From assembly GCA_963576475.1 (NCBI GenBank), contig OY754975.1, positions 22,563,169 to 22,627,168 on the forward strand: a DNA stretch of 64,000 nt, written 5' to 3'. The notes beneath the pieces are model-generated. The model ran no database searches, had not been told where the DNA came from, and saw nothing but the letters and a program-made list of their open reading frames with translations. Positions 32,311-45,229 of this stretch are shown here, piece after piece. This DNA is from Molanna angustata (Eukaryota; Arthropoda; Insecta; Trichoptera; Molannidae). Both the position numbers and the translations under genes were made by a program. Each line of letters opens with the position of its first letter. Position 1 is the stretch's first letter.

Positions 32311-34048
32311 ACAACAAACACACTCCTTACGATTGAGTATTTGAACAACATTGTCTAAGTTTCGAAAATAGGTAACACTATTTGATAGATGTGGTAGTAT
32401 CCAATGACTAGCACTAAATTGATTTACAAAATATATAACAAAAGAAATCTAATTTTTTATGTCAACATTATATTTTACACAAGCAGATATCTACATAATA
32501 TAAAATGTACATAACAATTAAATTTGACAAGTTTGATTGTATTGAGTAAAAAACATATTTAACAAACAACTATAACAAAAAGCAATATTTTTATTTGATT
32601 ATTAAAAATTATTTAACACAGAATTGACTAGCAATTTAGGTATGAAATAACGGAGATAGATTAGCTTATGTTTCAGTAAAAAATATTATTTATTGTATAC
32701 ATTCAATTTAATATTATTACCTTATTTTAAATTTCAAGCATCAGTTTATAAAATAATACTTACAAAATATTATATTGCAATAGCAATAATATTTTGAATA
32801 AATTTATCTTGTTCTTTATACCGGATTCAGTTTTTATTGAAATATTTCAGATTATTCACAAGTGTACAAATAAAATATACTTTATATAGTCTTCTTCATA
32901 TTTTAATATAAAGTAAAGAGAAAGCTATATGAATTTAGAAAGGCTAGAGAGACCCATCAAAATATCAGGCAATACACTTAGTTAATTTTGAATGAAAAAC
33001 ATTGCAAAGTTAATTATGTGTGAATATTTTTTTATTACAAATATTTACATGATAGTTTTGCACATTTAATGACCAAGCATATCCAAGTAATAAATTTAAA
33101 TATAGCTTAAAAAATATCTGTAAGAACTAAAGAAGTTGTCCGTCAAGTGTATTTCATTGCAATATCAAAAATAAAAAGATAAATTACATCTTTTTGGTAT
33201 AATGCAACATGGCATTTTGTCTGAGAAACAAAAAAATCTGACAATTGATTTATGCATTGAAAATTTTAAGGAAAAAAAAAACGAATAAACAAGTATAAAG
33301 TAACCGACACCATTATTCAATGAAAATAATAAATGAGATAGAATACATCAAATTGACAAGATAATCTATGACAAATCAAGTACAATTACACAAAAAAAAA
33401 CAGCTAAGCAAAAGAGAAACTGCAATATATTAAATAATGTTTTATTTCTATGAAAAATAATATAAATTAAACAAAAACAGTGTCAGAAAAAAAATATTTG
33501 GCAAATAAGTTAATGATTAAAGCTAAAGCATTTTTTTACTAAATTTGGATACATTACTTAATTTATTTATAAGCATTTTGTTTTTTTTTCTAATTTTGTA
33601 TATTAGCATCAATCCTTCAACTTCTAAAGTGTACTAAATATCGAATTTGGTTTTTGTACCATAATCATCTTATTTTAATGTTGTTAAAACATTATAATTT
33701 CTTCTCCAACAGGAATGAAATCTAGGATCCTGGAATCAAATGTCGGTAACTCTCCTATATAAATATATCCTTATATTATGAATTCTGTGTAATTCATCAT
33801 AATATTATATTAATGTATCCATCAACAGAATGTTTACCTTTTCTAAATTAAATTTGATTCTACAATTCACTATTTGACTCTAGAATTAACACAGTTGAAA
33901 TAAGGTCACTAAGACAAATGTGTGATAATTATGTAATTAATTTTGTTTTATAGAGAACAAACAGTTAAATCCATAATATATATGCACAAAATGAATTACC
34001 AGCATATGGACCAGTGAAGACTCTAGATGTTACCATATGCTATATATT
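32311..34048. other. No gene seen; very AT-rich
   Basis: Long AT-rich stretch without long frames or recognised repeats. It could be a long 3' UTR or intron if the minus-strand exon candidate at 34233-34298 is real. Confidence 0.4.
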
Positions 34049-34232
34049 TCATGAATATATACCATACGGTATTAGAATATTAGTATGAAATGAAATGGAG
34101 CAATCATGAATGAATGCCATATTATTACTCATGTTTCGTGATAAAGGATCAGATGATTCCAATGAACCACATACACCTCTCCTAAACTGTCCCTTATTCA
34201 ATAAAAATATATCCGGGCCACCGAATAACATA

Positions 34233-34298
34233 TTATAAAACCAACAACTCCACTGCATCAACAAATTCCGAGCATAGTTGGTGGTGCAGAGGGGCAAC
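34233..34298 (-). CDS. Candidate terminal exon (possibly PEX14 3' end)
   Basis: On the minus strand a clear acceptor (ATTATTTGTTCAG, AG at 34300-34299) precedes the frame VAPLHHQLCSEFVDAVELLV then L and TAA. It is in phase 0, which is the phase of a possible PEX14 exon-4 splice donor at 45688/45687. A second frame here is open longer (34330-34049: LPLCTTNYARNLLMQWSCW..., ends at a TGA); either could be the coded one. Neither matches a family I know. An 11-kb intron containing the satellite would be required for the PEX14 link. Low confidence. Confidence 0.25.
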   Translation of the reverse strand, partial: VAPLHHQLCSEFVDAVELLVL

Positions 34299-34429
34299 CT
34301 GAACAAATAATTATTATAAATAACGCGCATTTGGCAAACGCAAATTTACAGAATCAACATTTATGATCTTAAACAAAAAACCATATCTATCTCTGTTCTT
34401 CTATTCACGAGTGTAGGCATTCCATAATG

Positions 34430-34805
34430 TCGAGCAGCAAGCTTATAATTGTCAAAATTCTGGTATTATTCTATCAAAAAACTGGTAGAATAAGAAATGA
34501 GGATATTAGAAAAAAATGTATGATTGAAAGAGATATCGTAAGATGAAAATAAATGCACTAAGGCAGTTCGGCCACATAGAAAGAATGAGTGATGACCGTC
34601 TGATAAAAAGTATATAAAGGCAGATAAAAGAGGAAAGAAAAATTAGCACAATCATATAAATGGAATTTCGAAAGAAGAAGTCATAAGTAGAGCGTGTAGA
34701 AGATGATATACAGACGTGGATGAAGCGAAAAATGTATATCAAGAGAGAGGAGTCTGGCATTCAGTTCTCTTGTCTACTCCAAATAGGGAAATGGCACGAT
34801 GGTAA
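34430..34805 (+). pseudogene. Decayed LINE C-terminus (same family as 54824)
   Basis: The plus strand read across frames gives IRKKCMIERDIVR, GHIERMSDDRLIKSI-like remnants, and DVDEAKNVYQERGVWHSVLL then STPNREMAR. It aligns along its length with DVITRMKVNTLRWFGHMGRM and VDEARNACQDKKMWLSVLSA of the minus-strand LINE at 54824-55435. Several stops and frameshifts. Confidence 0.7.
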
Positions 34806-35979
34806 GTTTCAATTCACTAAACCACAACAGTCTCAATTTTTTTCTACAAAAACATTTTTACTGTAGGTATTAGTTTAAAATATAATGCAAATAAATAAGA
34901 CAAAAGACAATAAATTACATAAATCTCTATTGCTCTAACAATCGATAAAAAAATTAAATACAAATGTCTTACTTTGCACTGTACAAAGAACACTGAAGCT
35001 AAAAAAATGGACATAACTTGTAGATAAATAATATTATTTTGTCATTGCACACAAAATTTTACTTATCTGACAAGTAAAGTCAATGTGCAATGGCGTGTAA
35101 TTCATTTGAAAACATTGAATGTATTTACATCTATGATGTATCTTAACAATAAAAAACATATTTTTTCATGGTGTGGAGAATTAAGGAGTATAAAATATGT
35201 AACATAAGAAATCATACCGAAAACTGTGTACATAAATTTCTTTTATTATGAAAAATAAAAAGCAGTGAAGAAAAATTTTTTTCATTCATCATAATGTTCA
35301 AAAGGTAAATTAAATATATATAATTGATAACTAATTTGAATATTACAACAAGGTTGAAAAGAAAAATTCTAAAAAAAGTCTTCTAAGAATTGTGGTTACA
35401 TATTTCTGACAATAATCATGATGAATAAATATAATTTTTAAAATGAAATATGGCTGACACTGCAAAATATTTTTTTAACCTAAAGAATATAGATTGTAAT
35501 GAATCCAATTATACAAATTTTGCTGACACAACATGTTCTTTGATCGGATTACAGATTTGCTATGTCATAAAATTTTGTGTTAAAAACAAAACTAAAATCA
35601 TGAATAAAATATGAATACACCTCCAAACAAATAAAAAAATACTTATCAACAAAAATATAATTTTATGTACAATTTTCATTCTTCATTATTAACACAACAC
35701 ATTGATAAACTTTCAACTACATCTCATAGTTCTATATTTTGTCACTAGTACACTCTTTATTGCACTATTTATTCTCAAAACTTCTGCTGAAACAAAATAA
35801 CATTATAACAATTAATTCATAACATTAACAAAACATGAAATTTGACTCAAACCTGACCTAACATTACTCAATAGGGCCACTGCATGATGGTATAAATGCA
35901 AGAATGCATAGTATTTTTACAAAAGTGTTAATAATTGGAGAACAAAGATTTGTTAGTAAAAACTGGTTTTTGAATAATA
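34806..35979. other. No gene seen
   Basis: AT-rich spacer before the satellite; nothing recognised. Confidence 0.5.
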
Positions 35980-38900
35980 TTTTATATCTATACATCAGTT
36001 TCAATCAAATACCTTGAGATGCATTCAAATACCTTGAGATGCATTCAAATACCTTGAGATGCATTCAAATAACTTTCATTTTATATCTATACATCAGTTT
36101 CAATCAAATACCTTGAGATGCATTCAAATAACTTTCATTTTATATCTATACATCAGTTTCAATCAAATACCTTGAGATGCATTCAAATAACTTTCATTTT
36201 ATATCTATACATCAGTTTCAATCAAATACCTTGAGATGCATTCAAATAACTTTCATTTTATATCTATACATCAGTTTCAATCAAATACCTTGAGATGCAT
36301 TCAAATAACTTTCATTTTATATCTATACATCAGTTTCAATCAAATACCTTGAGATGCATTCAAATAACTTTCATTTTATATCTATACATCAGTTTCAATC
36401 AAATACCTTGAGATGCATTCAAATAACTTTCATTTTATATCTATACATCAGTTTCAATCAAATACCTTGAGATGCATTCAAATAACTTTCATTTTATATC
36501 TATACATCAGTTTCAATCAAATACCTTGAGATGCATTCAAATAACTTTCATTTTATATCTATACATCAGTTTCAATCAAATACCTTGAGATGCATTCAAA
36601 TAACTTTCATTTTATATCTATACATCAGTTTCAATCAAATACCTTGAGATGCATTCAAATAACTTTCATTTTATATCTATACATCAGTTTCAATCAAATA
36701 CCTTGAGATGCATTCAAATAACTTTCATTTTATATCTATACATCAGTTTCAATCAAATACCTTGAGATGCATTCAAATAACTTTCATTTTATATCTATAC
36801 ATCAGTTTCAATCAAATACCTTGAGATGCATTCAAATAACTTTCATTTTATATCTATACATCAGTTTCAATCAAATACCTTGAGATGCATTCAAATAACT
36901 TTCATTTTATATCTATACATCAGTTTCAATCAAATACCTTGAGATGCATTCAAATAACTTTCATTTTATATCTATACATCAGTTTCAATCAAATACCTTG
37001 AGATGCATTCAAATAACTTTCATTTTATATCTATACATCAGTTTCAATCAAATACCTTGAGATGCATTCAAATAACTTTCATTTTATATCTATACATCAG
37101 TTTCAATCAAATACCTTGAGATGCATTCAAATAACTTTCATTTTATATCTATACATCAGTTTCAATCAAATACCTTGAGATGCATTCAAATAACTTTCAT
37201 TTTATATCTATACATCAGTTTCAATCAAATACCTTGAGATGCATTCAAATAACTTTCATTTTATATCTATACATCAGTTTCAATCAAATACCTTGAGATG
37301 CATTCAAATAACTTTCATTTTATATCTATACATCAGTTTCAATCAAATACCTTGAGATGCATTCAAATAACTTTCATTTTATATCTATACATCAGTTTCA
37401 ATCAAATACCTTGAGATGCATTCAAATAACTTTCATTTTATATCTATACATCAGTTTCAATCAAATACCTTGAGATGCATTCAAATAACTTTCATTTTAT
37501 ATCTATACATCAGTTTCAATCAAATACCTTGAGATGCATTCAAATAACTTTCATTTTATATCTATACATCAGTTTCAATCAAATACCTTGAGATGCATTC
37601 AAATAACTTTCATTTTATATCTATACATCAGTTTCAATCAAATACCTTGAGATGCATTCAAATAACTTTCATTTTATATCTATACATCAGTTTCAATCAA
37701 ATACCTTGAGATGCATTCAAATAACTTTCATTTTATATCTATACATCAGTTTCAATCAAATACCTTGAGATGCATTCAAATAACTTTCATTTTATATCTA
37801 TACATCAGTTTCAATCAAATACCTTGAGATGCATTCAAATAACTTTCATTTTATATCTATACATCAGTTTCAATCAAATACCTTGAGATGCATTCAAATA
37901 ACTTTCATTTTATATCTATACATCAGTTTCAATCAAATACCTTGAGATGCATTCAAATAACTTTCATTTTATATCTATACATCAGTTTCAATCAAATACC
38001 TTGAGATGCATTCAAATAACTTTCATTTTATATCTATACATCAGTTTCAATCAAATACCTTGAGATGCATTCAAATAACTTTCATTTTATATCTATACAT
38101 CAGTTTCAATCAAATACCTTGAGATGCATTCAAATAACTTTCATTTTATATCTATACATCAGTTTCAATCAAATACCTTGAGATGCATTCAAATAACTTT
38201 CATTTTATATCTATACATCAGTTTCAATCAAATACCTTGAGATGCATTCAAATAACTTTCATTTTATATCTATACATCAGTTTCAATCAAATACCTTGAG
38301 ATGCATTCAAATAACTTTCATTTTATATCTATACATCAGTTTCAATCAAATACCTTGAGATGCATTCAAATAACTTTCATTTTATATCTATACATCAGTT
38401 TCAATCAAATACCTTGAGATGCATTCAAATAACTTTCATTTTATATCTATACATCAGTTTCAATCAAATACCTTGAGATGCATTCAAATAACTTTCATTT
38501 TATATCTATACATCAGTTTCAATCAAATACCTTGAGATGCATTCAAATAACTTTCATTTTATATCTATACATCAGTTTCAATCAAATACCTTGAGATGCA
38601 TTCAAATAACTTTCATTTTATATCTATACATCAGTTTCAATCAAATACCTTGAGATGCATTCAAATAACTTTCATTTTATATCTATACATCAGTTTCAAT
38701 CAAATACCTTGAGATGCATTCAAATAACTTTCATTTTATATCTATACATCAGTTTCAATCAAATACCTTGAGATGCATTCAAATAACTTTCATTTTATAT
38801 CTATACATCAGTTTCAATCAAATACCTTGAGATGCATTCAAATAACTTTCATTTTATATCTATACATCAGTTTCAATCAAATACCTTGAGATGCATTCAA

Positions 38901-41156
38901 ATAACTTTCATTTTATATCTATACATCAGTTTCAATCAAATACCTTGAGATGCATTCAAATAACTTTCATTTTATATCTATACATCAGTTTCAATCAAAT
39001 ACCTTGAGATGCATTCAAATAACTTTCATTTTATATCTATACATCAGTTTCAATCAAATACCTTGAGATGCATTCAAATAACTTTCATTTTATATCTATA
39101 CATCAGTTTCAATCAAATACCTTGAGATGCATTCAAATAACTTTCATTTTATATCTATACATCAGTTTCAATCAAATACCTTGAGATGCATTCAAATAAC
39201 TTTCATTTTATATCTATACATCAGTTTCAATCAAATACCTTGAGATGCATTCAAATAACTTTCATTTTATATCTATACATCAGTTTCAATCAAATACCTT
39301 GAGATGCATTCAAATAACTTTCATTTTATATCTATACATCAGTTTCAATCAAATACCTTGAGATGCATTCAAATAACTTTCATTTTATATCTATACATCA
39401 GTTTCAATCAAATACCTTGAGATGCATTCAAATAACTTTCATTTTATATCTATACATCAGTTTCAATCAAATACCTTGAGATGCATTCAAATAACTTTCA
39501 TTTTATATCTATACATCAGTTTCAATCAAATACCTTGAGATGCATTCAAATAACTTTCATTTTATATCTATACATCAGTTTCAATCAAATACCTTGAGAT
39601 GCATTCAAATAACTTTCATTTTATATCTATACATCAGTTTCAATCAAATACCTTGAGATGCATTCAAATAACTTTCATTTTATATCTATACATCAGTTTC
39701 AATCAAATACCTTGAGATGCATTCAAATAACTTTCATTTTATATCTATACATCAGTTTCAATCAAATACCTTGAGATGCATTCAAATAACTTTCATTTTA
39801 TATCTATACATCAGTTTCAATCAAATACCTTGAGATGCATTCAAATAACTTTCATTTTATATCTATACATCAGTTTCAATCAAATACCTTGAGATGCATT
39901 CAAATAACTTTCATTTTATATCTATACATCAGTTTCAATCAAATACCTTGAGATGCATTCAAATAACTTTCATTTTATATCTATACATCAGTTTCAATCA
40001 AATACCTTGAGATGCATTCAAATAACTTTCATTTTATATCTATACATCAGTTTCAATCAAATACCTTGAGATGCATTCAAATAACTTTCATTTTATATCT
40101 ATACATCAGTTTCAATCAAATACCTTGAGATGCATTCAAATAACTTTCATTTTATATCTATACATCAGTTTCAATCAAATACCTTGAGATGCATTCAAAT
40201 AACTTTCATTTTATATCTATACATCAGTTTCAATCAAATACCTTGAGATGCATTCAAATAACTTTCATTTTATATCTATACATCAGTTTCAATCAAATAC
40301 CTTGAGATGCATTCAAATAACTTTCATTTTATATCTATACATCAGTTTCAATCAAATACCTTGAGATGCATTCAAATAACTTTCATTTTATATCTATACA
40401 TCAGTTTCAATCAAATACCTTGAGATGCATTCAAATAACTTTCATTTTATATCTATACATCAGTTTCAATCAAATACCTTGAGATGCATTCAAATAACTT
40501 TCATTTTATATCTATACATCAGTTTCAATCAAATACCTTGAGATGCATTCAAATAACTTTCATTTTATATCTATACATCAGTTTCAATCAAATACCTTGA
40601 GATGCATTCAAATAACTTTCATTTTATATCTATACATCAGTTTCAATCAAATACCTTGAGATGCATTCAAATAACTTTCATTTTATATCTATACATCAGT
40701 TTCAATCAAATACCTTGAGATGCATTCAAATAACTTTCATTTTATATCTATACATCAGTTTCAATCAAATACCTTGAGATGCATTCAAATAACTTTCATT
40801 TTATATCTATACATCAGTTTCAATCAAATACCTTGAGATGCATTCAAATAACTTTCATTTTATATCTATACATCAGTTTCAATCAAATACCTTGAGATGC
40901 ATTCAAATAACTTTCATTTTATATCTATACATCAGTTTCAATCAAATACCTTGAGATGCATTCAAATAACTTTCATTTTATATCTATACATCAGTTTCAA
41001 TCAAATACCTTGAGATGCATTCAAATAACTTTCATTTTATATCTATACATCAGTTTCAATCAAATACCTTGAGATGCATTCAAATAACTTTCATTTTATA
41101 TCTATACATCAGTTTCAATCAAATACCTTGAGATGCATTCAAATAACTTTCATTTT
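35980..41156. repeat. 5.2-kb satellite of 59-bp units, about 87 copies
   Basis: The unit starts TTTTATATCTATACATCAGT, continues TTCAATCAAATACCTTGAGA and ends TGCATTCAAATAACTTTCA. From 36079 the phase advances exactly one base per 60-base line to 41153, which gives 86 units of 59 bp with no indel; I saw no substitution while reading. The first unit (35980-36078) is 40 bp longer because a 20-bp part is triplicated. There is no coding frame, since each phase has stops. The array ends in a T-run. Such uniformity implies very recent amplification or gene-conversion-type homogenisation. Confidence 0.98.
36011..36070. repeat. 20-bp triplication at satellite edge
   Basis: ACCTTGAGATGCATTCAAAT occurs three times in direct succession in the first satellite unit only. 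All later units have it once. It marks the array boundary. Confidence 0.95.
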
Positions 41157-41640
41157 TTTATACATACTAAAAATATTTCGCATAGAATATATGATAAGTT
41201 GAAAGGAGTGAAATGAGAGACAATGGATTGGTTATAAAAAAAGAGATCATGAAATTTAAAAAGAAAAGAAATAACAAAAGATGCACATGAATCTATAACA
41301 AATAACTTGTGAAATCAACATTCTTTAATATTCATAACAAATAAATTTATTATATTTTTTATAATAATAATATTTGTTTGTAATGCAAAAATATTTTTTA
41401 CATAATGAGGCGGACATATTGCCCACAGGCATTTTCTACCAGTCAACTACACTAGTATTAGTAGCAAGTATTTAAAAAAATATGATAATAGGCATGATGA
41501 CTAATTTTGAAAAACTATCTCACGATGTTTTTACGCATTCACTGTTTTCAAATATATATACATTTCTACATAAAATAAAGGTTTAGTAGCAAAAATCGCC
41601 ATTTTAAAATCAAATTTGACATTTACGCCAAAAAAAGCTT
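41157..41640. other. AT-rich spacer with LINE-tail scrap
   Basis: 41405-41450 read on minus as TAGTTGACTGGTAGAAAATG then CCTGTGGGCAATATGTCCGCC is a diverged member of the ATTGCC stem-loop tail family. Otherwise nothing recognised. Confidence 0.5.
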
Positions 41641-41739
41641 GTAGTATCATGGCGGCTGCCGACCCTGACGGTGACGTCATGGTATCGTAAACTGCATATC
41701 ACTACTATATGTAATATATGTGTTCTAAGACGATTTGTG

Positions 41740-41915
41740 TATTTATAATCAATTCAAAAGTGCATAAGTGTTGTGCGGTCCCTAAATGTACAAACACGAC
41801 GAAAAAAACACCTACTGAGGTATTTGTTTTCGTCCCACGCGAAAAAAAGAGAAATAAGTGATTAAATTTCGCACGGCGAGACACAAGTGAATTTTATTAA
41901 GTACGCGTTTACAAT
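41740..41915 (+). pseudogene. THAP-domain remnant of a DNA transposon
   Basis: The frame reads KCCAVPKCTNTTKKTPTEVF then VFVPREKKRNK-stop-LNFARRDTSEF. This is the N-terminal half of a THAP zinc finger: the first Cys pair (CAVPKC), the FVFVPR segment, and LxxARRD. The stop (TGA) sits where the invariant THAP tryptophan (TGG) is expected, a one-base change. The second half with the Cys/His pair (CxxH) is not visible. Upstream is CGGTGACGTCATGGTATCG. THAP domains are DNA-binding domains of P-element-like and other transposases and of some host proteins; the dead copy in repeat-rich DNA points to a transposon. Confidence 0.72.
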
Positions 41916-42645
41916 GAAGTACAGTATTTGTTCCCCCACTTTTAGCTCTCAATAATATAATATTTACCATTATTTAGGCAATAAGCATATAAAGAACTTC
42001 ATTAATGTCCAAACGTCAAAATAGGCCATCATAAGTTTCCCGCGTATGTTTTTAGCTTATGAACACATAATGTAGAGAGAAGAAGGAGCATATTTTATCG
42101 ATTTTCGAGATGTAAGTTGTATTTAAATTACAGATAAATAAAGTACTTATATGTACTTATTATTAAGTTTTTACGTTTCGAAATTCTGATGAACAAAAGT
42201 CTTTGTTCGACGCAAAGAAATATCCGACCATCAAAAGTTCCATTCTAGTTAAGAGTAGTTAAGACAGGCAGAAAAATAACTACTATGGCTGCTATTGCTA
42301 AAAATAACGATAGCAGATAAATATAGCTTGTTATGAACACAATACAAATAACGAGCGCTATGTAATAATTTGTATGCTGCTAAAATTGTAACGATGTTTT
42401 AAAACGCATGCTTCGCGTAATCGCCGTCGTTTCGCAAATCGCTTCATTGCATGAAAAAAATATAGCTTGCTAGTTTAGTTTGGCAGTGACCAGCATCATA
42501 ACATATCGAACGTTCGTCAGCTCACCATCGCGTGACAAAATTGTAGAATACTAACACTAAATTAGTTTACCATACGTTGCGAGCGTTCATTATTTATTTA
42601 TTTATTCAATAAAAACTAAGTTACATACAAAATACAATTAACATA
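41916..42645. other. Possible body of the THAP element
   Basis: No readable transposase. Contains AGCTTGTTATGA motifs shared with 44838-44846 (ATAGCTTGTTATGAAAAAAA), suggesting related repeat pieces. Confidence 0.35.
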
Positions 42646-43231
42646 GGCCCGATATTACAGTCGGCCCTCAACTCATTGAGTTTGCCAAACTCAAGATTAA
42701 TGTTAAGGGGAGATTGAATCCATTTCCGTATTACAGTGCAATATGACATGTCAGTTACTAAATCTTCAATTATAGACATATTTCACTTTTTCTGTGGTTA
42801 TTATCTGTCAAATTTAAATAACCTCAAATAATACGAAATACAAAACGGGACGCTACGACTTTAAATACCATTGTTTTATTATCCAACATGGTAAATTTAA
42901 TTTTTTTCACCAAAATTATGCTTTTAAATGCCCGTGTTCGTTTCAATACGGCTGTCAGTTTGTTTTGTTGTGTGGCGCCACCTTCGATACAACACTGAAA
43001 CTACACACGTTGCCTAACGCCTCTAGTGATAGAAACTGAAACTACACGAGTTGCCTAGCAAATAACAGTTGACTCACAGTTAAGTACTTAATCTGCCAGA
43101 AACGTTGAGTTAAATATTTGTCGTTTTAGTGACGTATTTGAGGGAAGATAAGGTCTAAACGGACACTGTAATACGCTATATTTTTGTAAAACTTGAGTTT
43201 AGCTCTTAAACTGACACTGTAATACCGGCCC
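42646..43231 (-). mobile_element. TIR element 'GGGCCGGTATTACAGT', copy 2
   Basis: Inverted relative to copy 1 at 11229. Starts GGCCCGATATTACAGTCGGC and ends CTGACACTGTAATACCGGCCC. It shares AATTTAATTTTTTTCACC, GGCGCCACCTTCGATACAAC and TTGAGGGAAGATAAGGTC-type blocks with copy 1, with about 30-40 bp of length differences. Confidence 0.88.
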
Positions 43232-43424
43232 ATAGTGTCCCCCGATAGGTAGGCGAGTATCTAGGTAAATTGAAACTATTTGCTTTGATGAATACTTGTT
43301 TATATTTAATTTGTTTTAGTTTTAAGTATCTAATTAAAATATTAATATATCGATAACACCAAAATAAACATAGTCCAGACCGACAATTAATGCGTATATT
43401 GTATTGAAGACTATCAGAAGAATT

Positions 43425-43640
43425 GACGCGACCATACTATGACGTCGTGCGCTCTGATTGTTTTTTCTCATAAAATGGCGGACTAACACATTTTGTATTT
43501 TTATATTTATAATATTATTATTATTCACTCCTATAAATTAAAAAAAAAACATTTTTTAAATCTTTATAACCTATTTTATTTTTTAAAATCATAATTTCAA
43601 TGATTTTTTTCTTACAGTCATCACACCTATTACATATTTT
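43425..43640 (+). repeat. ~215-bp dispersed repeat, copy 1
   Basis: TATGACGTCGTGCGCTCTGA, CATAAAATGGCGGACTAACA, TTTTAAATCTTTATAACCTA and AATCATAATTTCAATGATTT match 44905-45112 in the same order and orientation. Confidence 0.85.
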
Positions 43641-43782
43641 AATATATTAATCATAATATGTATATGAATCATAACAGTTATCCCATATGTATATTAGATT
43701 CATCATAATACATTGTGTATTTCCATTTCAACCTCATGTAACACTGTACAACTCCCACAAACAATATAATTACATCATTTTA

Positions 43783-43784
43783 TT

Positions 43785-43815
<31 letters not shown>

Positions 43816-44609
43816 CGGTAAAATAAAACCATTTACATAAAAAGAGTACAGAATAAAGATACATCACATCATCTTAAGTTAAAAATATAAAAATCAAAAA
43901 TTACATATACATATATGTATATGAATATAATTGAAAATAAAAATAGTTGTTCCTTATTTAGAATTAGAATTCTTATTCAAATACAAATTATAAAAAGATA
44001 AAAAAACAAGGAAAGTAACAAGAATACAAATAGGTACATAAGTATAAAAATCAAGAGAAAGACATAAAATAGAAATTAAAAATGAAAAAATAGAAAAAAA
44101 AAACACAATTGAAAATGTTACGAAAACAATACTGATCTCAGTTCAATCTTCAATTTGTGTAAGCTTACATTGAAAATGTCAGCAACAAAGGCATACTCAT
44201 TCCCCAAACGATGAATTCTGGGAAACGGAGAATGTCTATGGGCTTCGGTCCTCAATATATCGCAATTAAATAATGATGAGTGCCTCATAAATCTGTTAGG
44301 TATATGAAACTTAATCAATGAAATTAATGATGGACAGTCAAATTCAGAATATATGATTTTGTACAGGACAATCAAGTCCGACATAATTCTTCTATTGGAT
44401 AATTTCGGCAAGCAGAGTGAATTTCTAAGGAAGTCATAGTTTATATCGTACAAAGATATTCCAAGTCTGAAATTTACATAACGTAAAAGTTTCTGCTGAA
44501 CATTTTCCAATTTGTTGGAATGAATATTATAATGCGGTGACCAAACAGTTGAGTTATATTCCAGTTGACTGCGAACCAAAGAACAATAGAGATGTTTGAT
44601 AGCAGACAA
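43783..44609 (-). pseudogene. 5'-truncated LINE, RT C-terminal part
   Basis: A 163-residue minus frame: IKHLYCSLVRSQLEYNSTVW then SPHYNIHSNKLENVQQKLLR, matching the post-RT 'SLVRSxLEYxSxVWxPxxxxxxxxLExVQxxFxR' block of Jockey/CR1-type LINEs, ending IFNVSLHKLKIELRSVLFS at a stop at 44118. The 3' UTR ends in a (TAAA)n tail (plus strand TTTATTTATTTA at 43783-43814). Intact reading frame for the remaining part, so moderately young. Confidence 0.88.
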
Positions 44610-44904
44610 TGAATTAAAATTATTTTATAATCAAGCAATGAAAGCCACCAAGTTATTTATTTCTGAAACGTTAAATATTCTCCACCACGTTACAATACTC
44701 GGTGCGTGTTATAACAGATGCGTCAACGATTCAATAGAGCGGATAGCGATATTATTTGGTTTATTGTCCCAAATAAACCAAATAAATCAATAAATAAAAA
44801 TAGCATGTTAAAAATAAGCAGCATATTCCATATAGCTTGTTATGAAAAAAATAGCCATTTCGAACAACACAACAGTTGACAGTAACAAACACAATTGACA
44901 GTGA

Positions 44905-45112
44905 CAATATGGTGACGTCATGCGCTCTGATTGGTGTTTCACATAAAATGGCGGACAAACATATTTTGTATTTTTATTTTAATAATATTAATATTATTCG
45001 CTCTTTTAAAATGAAAATAAATATATTTTTTCAAATCTTTATAACATATTTTATCTAATAAAATCATAATTTCAATGATTTTTTCTTACTGTCATCACGC
45101 CTATTATAAGAA
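44905..45112 (+). repeat. ~215-bp dispersed repeat, copy 2
   Basis: GGTGACGTCATGCGCTCTGA, CATAAAATGGCGGACAAACA, AATCATAATTTCAATGATTT, TTACTGTCATCACGCCTATT. Direct copy of 43425-43640, about 1.47 kb away, with the LINE fragment between. Confidence 0.85.
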
Positions 45113-45229
45113 ATACAAGATTAAATTGCAAAAGAAAACACAATTAAAAATAATAATGAAAATGTCCGAAAAAAAAGGTAAATGAATGGGATGTGAACGG
45201 AAGTAGGATAAAGGAATAGGCGTGTGGTT

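Noticed and set aside
35980..41156. CRISPR array
   Set aside because: The units are contiguous and identical with no unique spacers, in a eukaryotic locus; it is satellite DNA.
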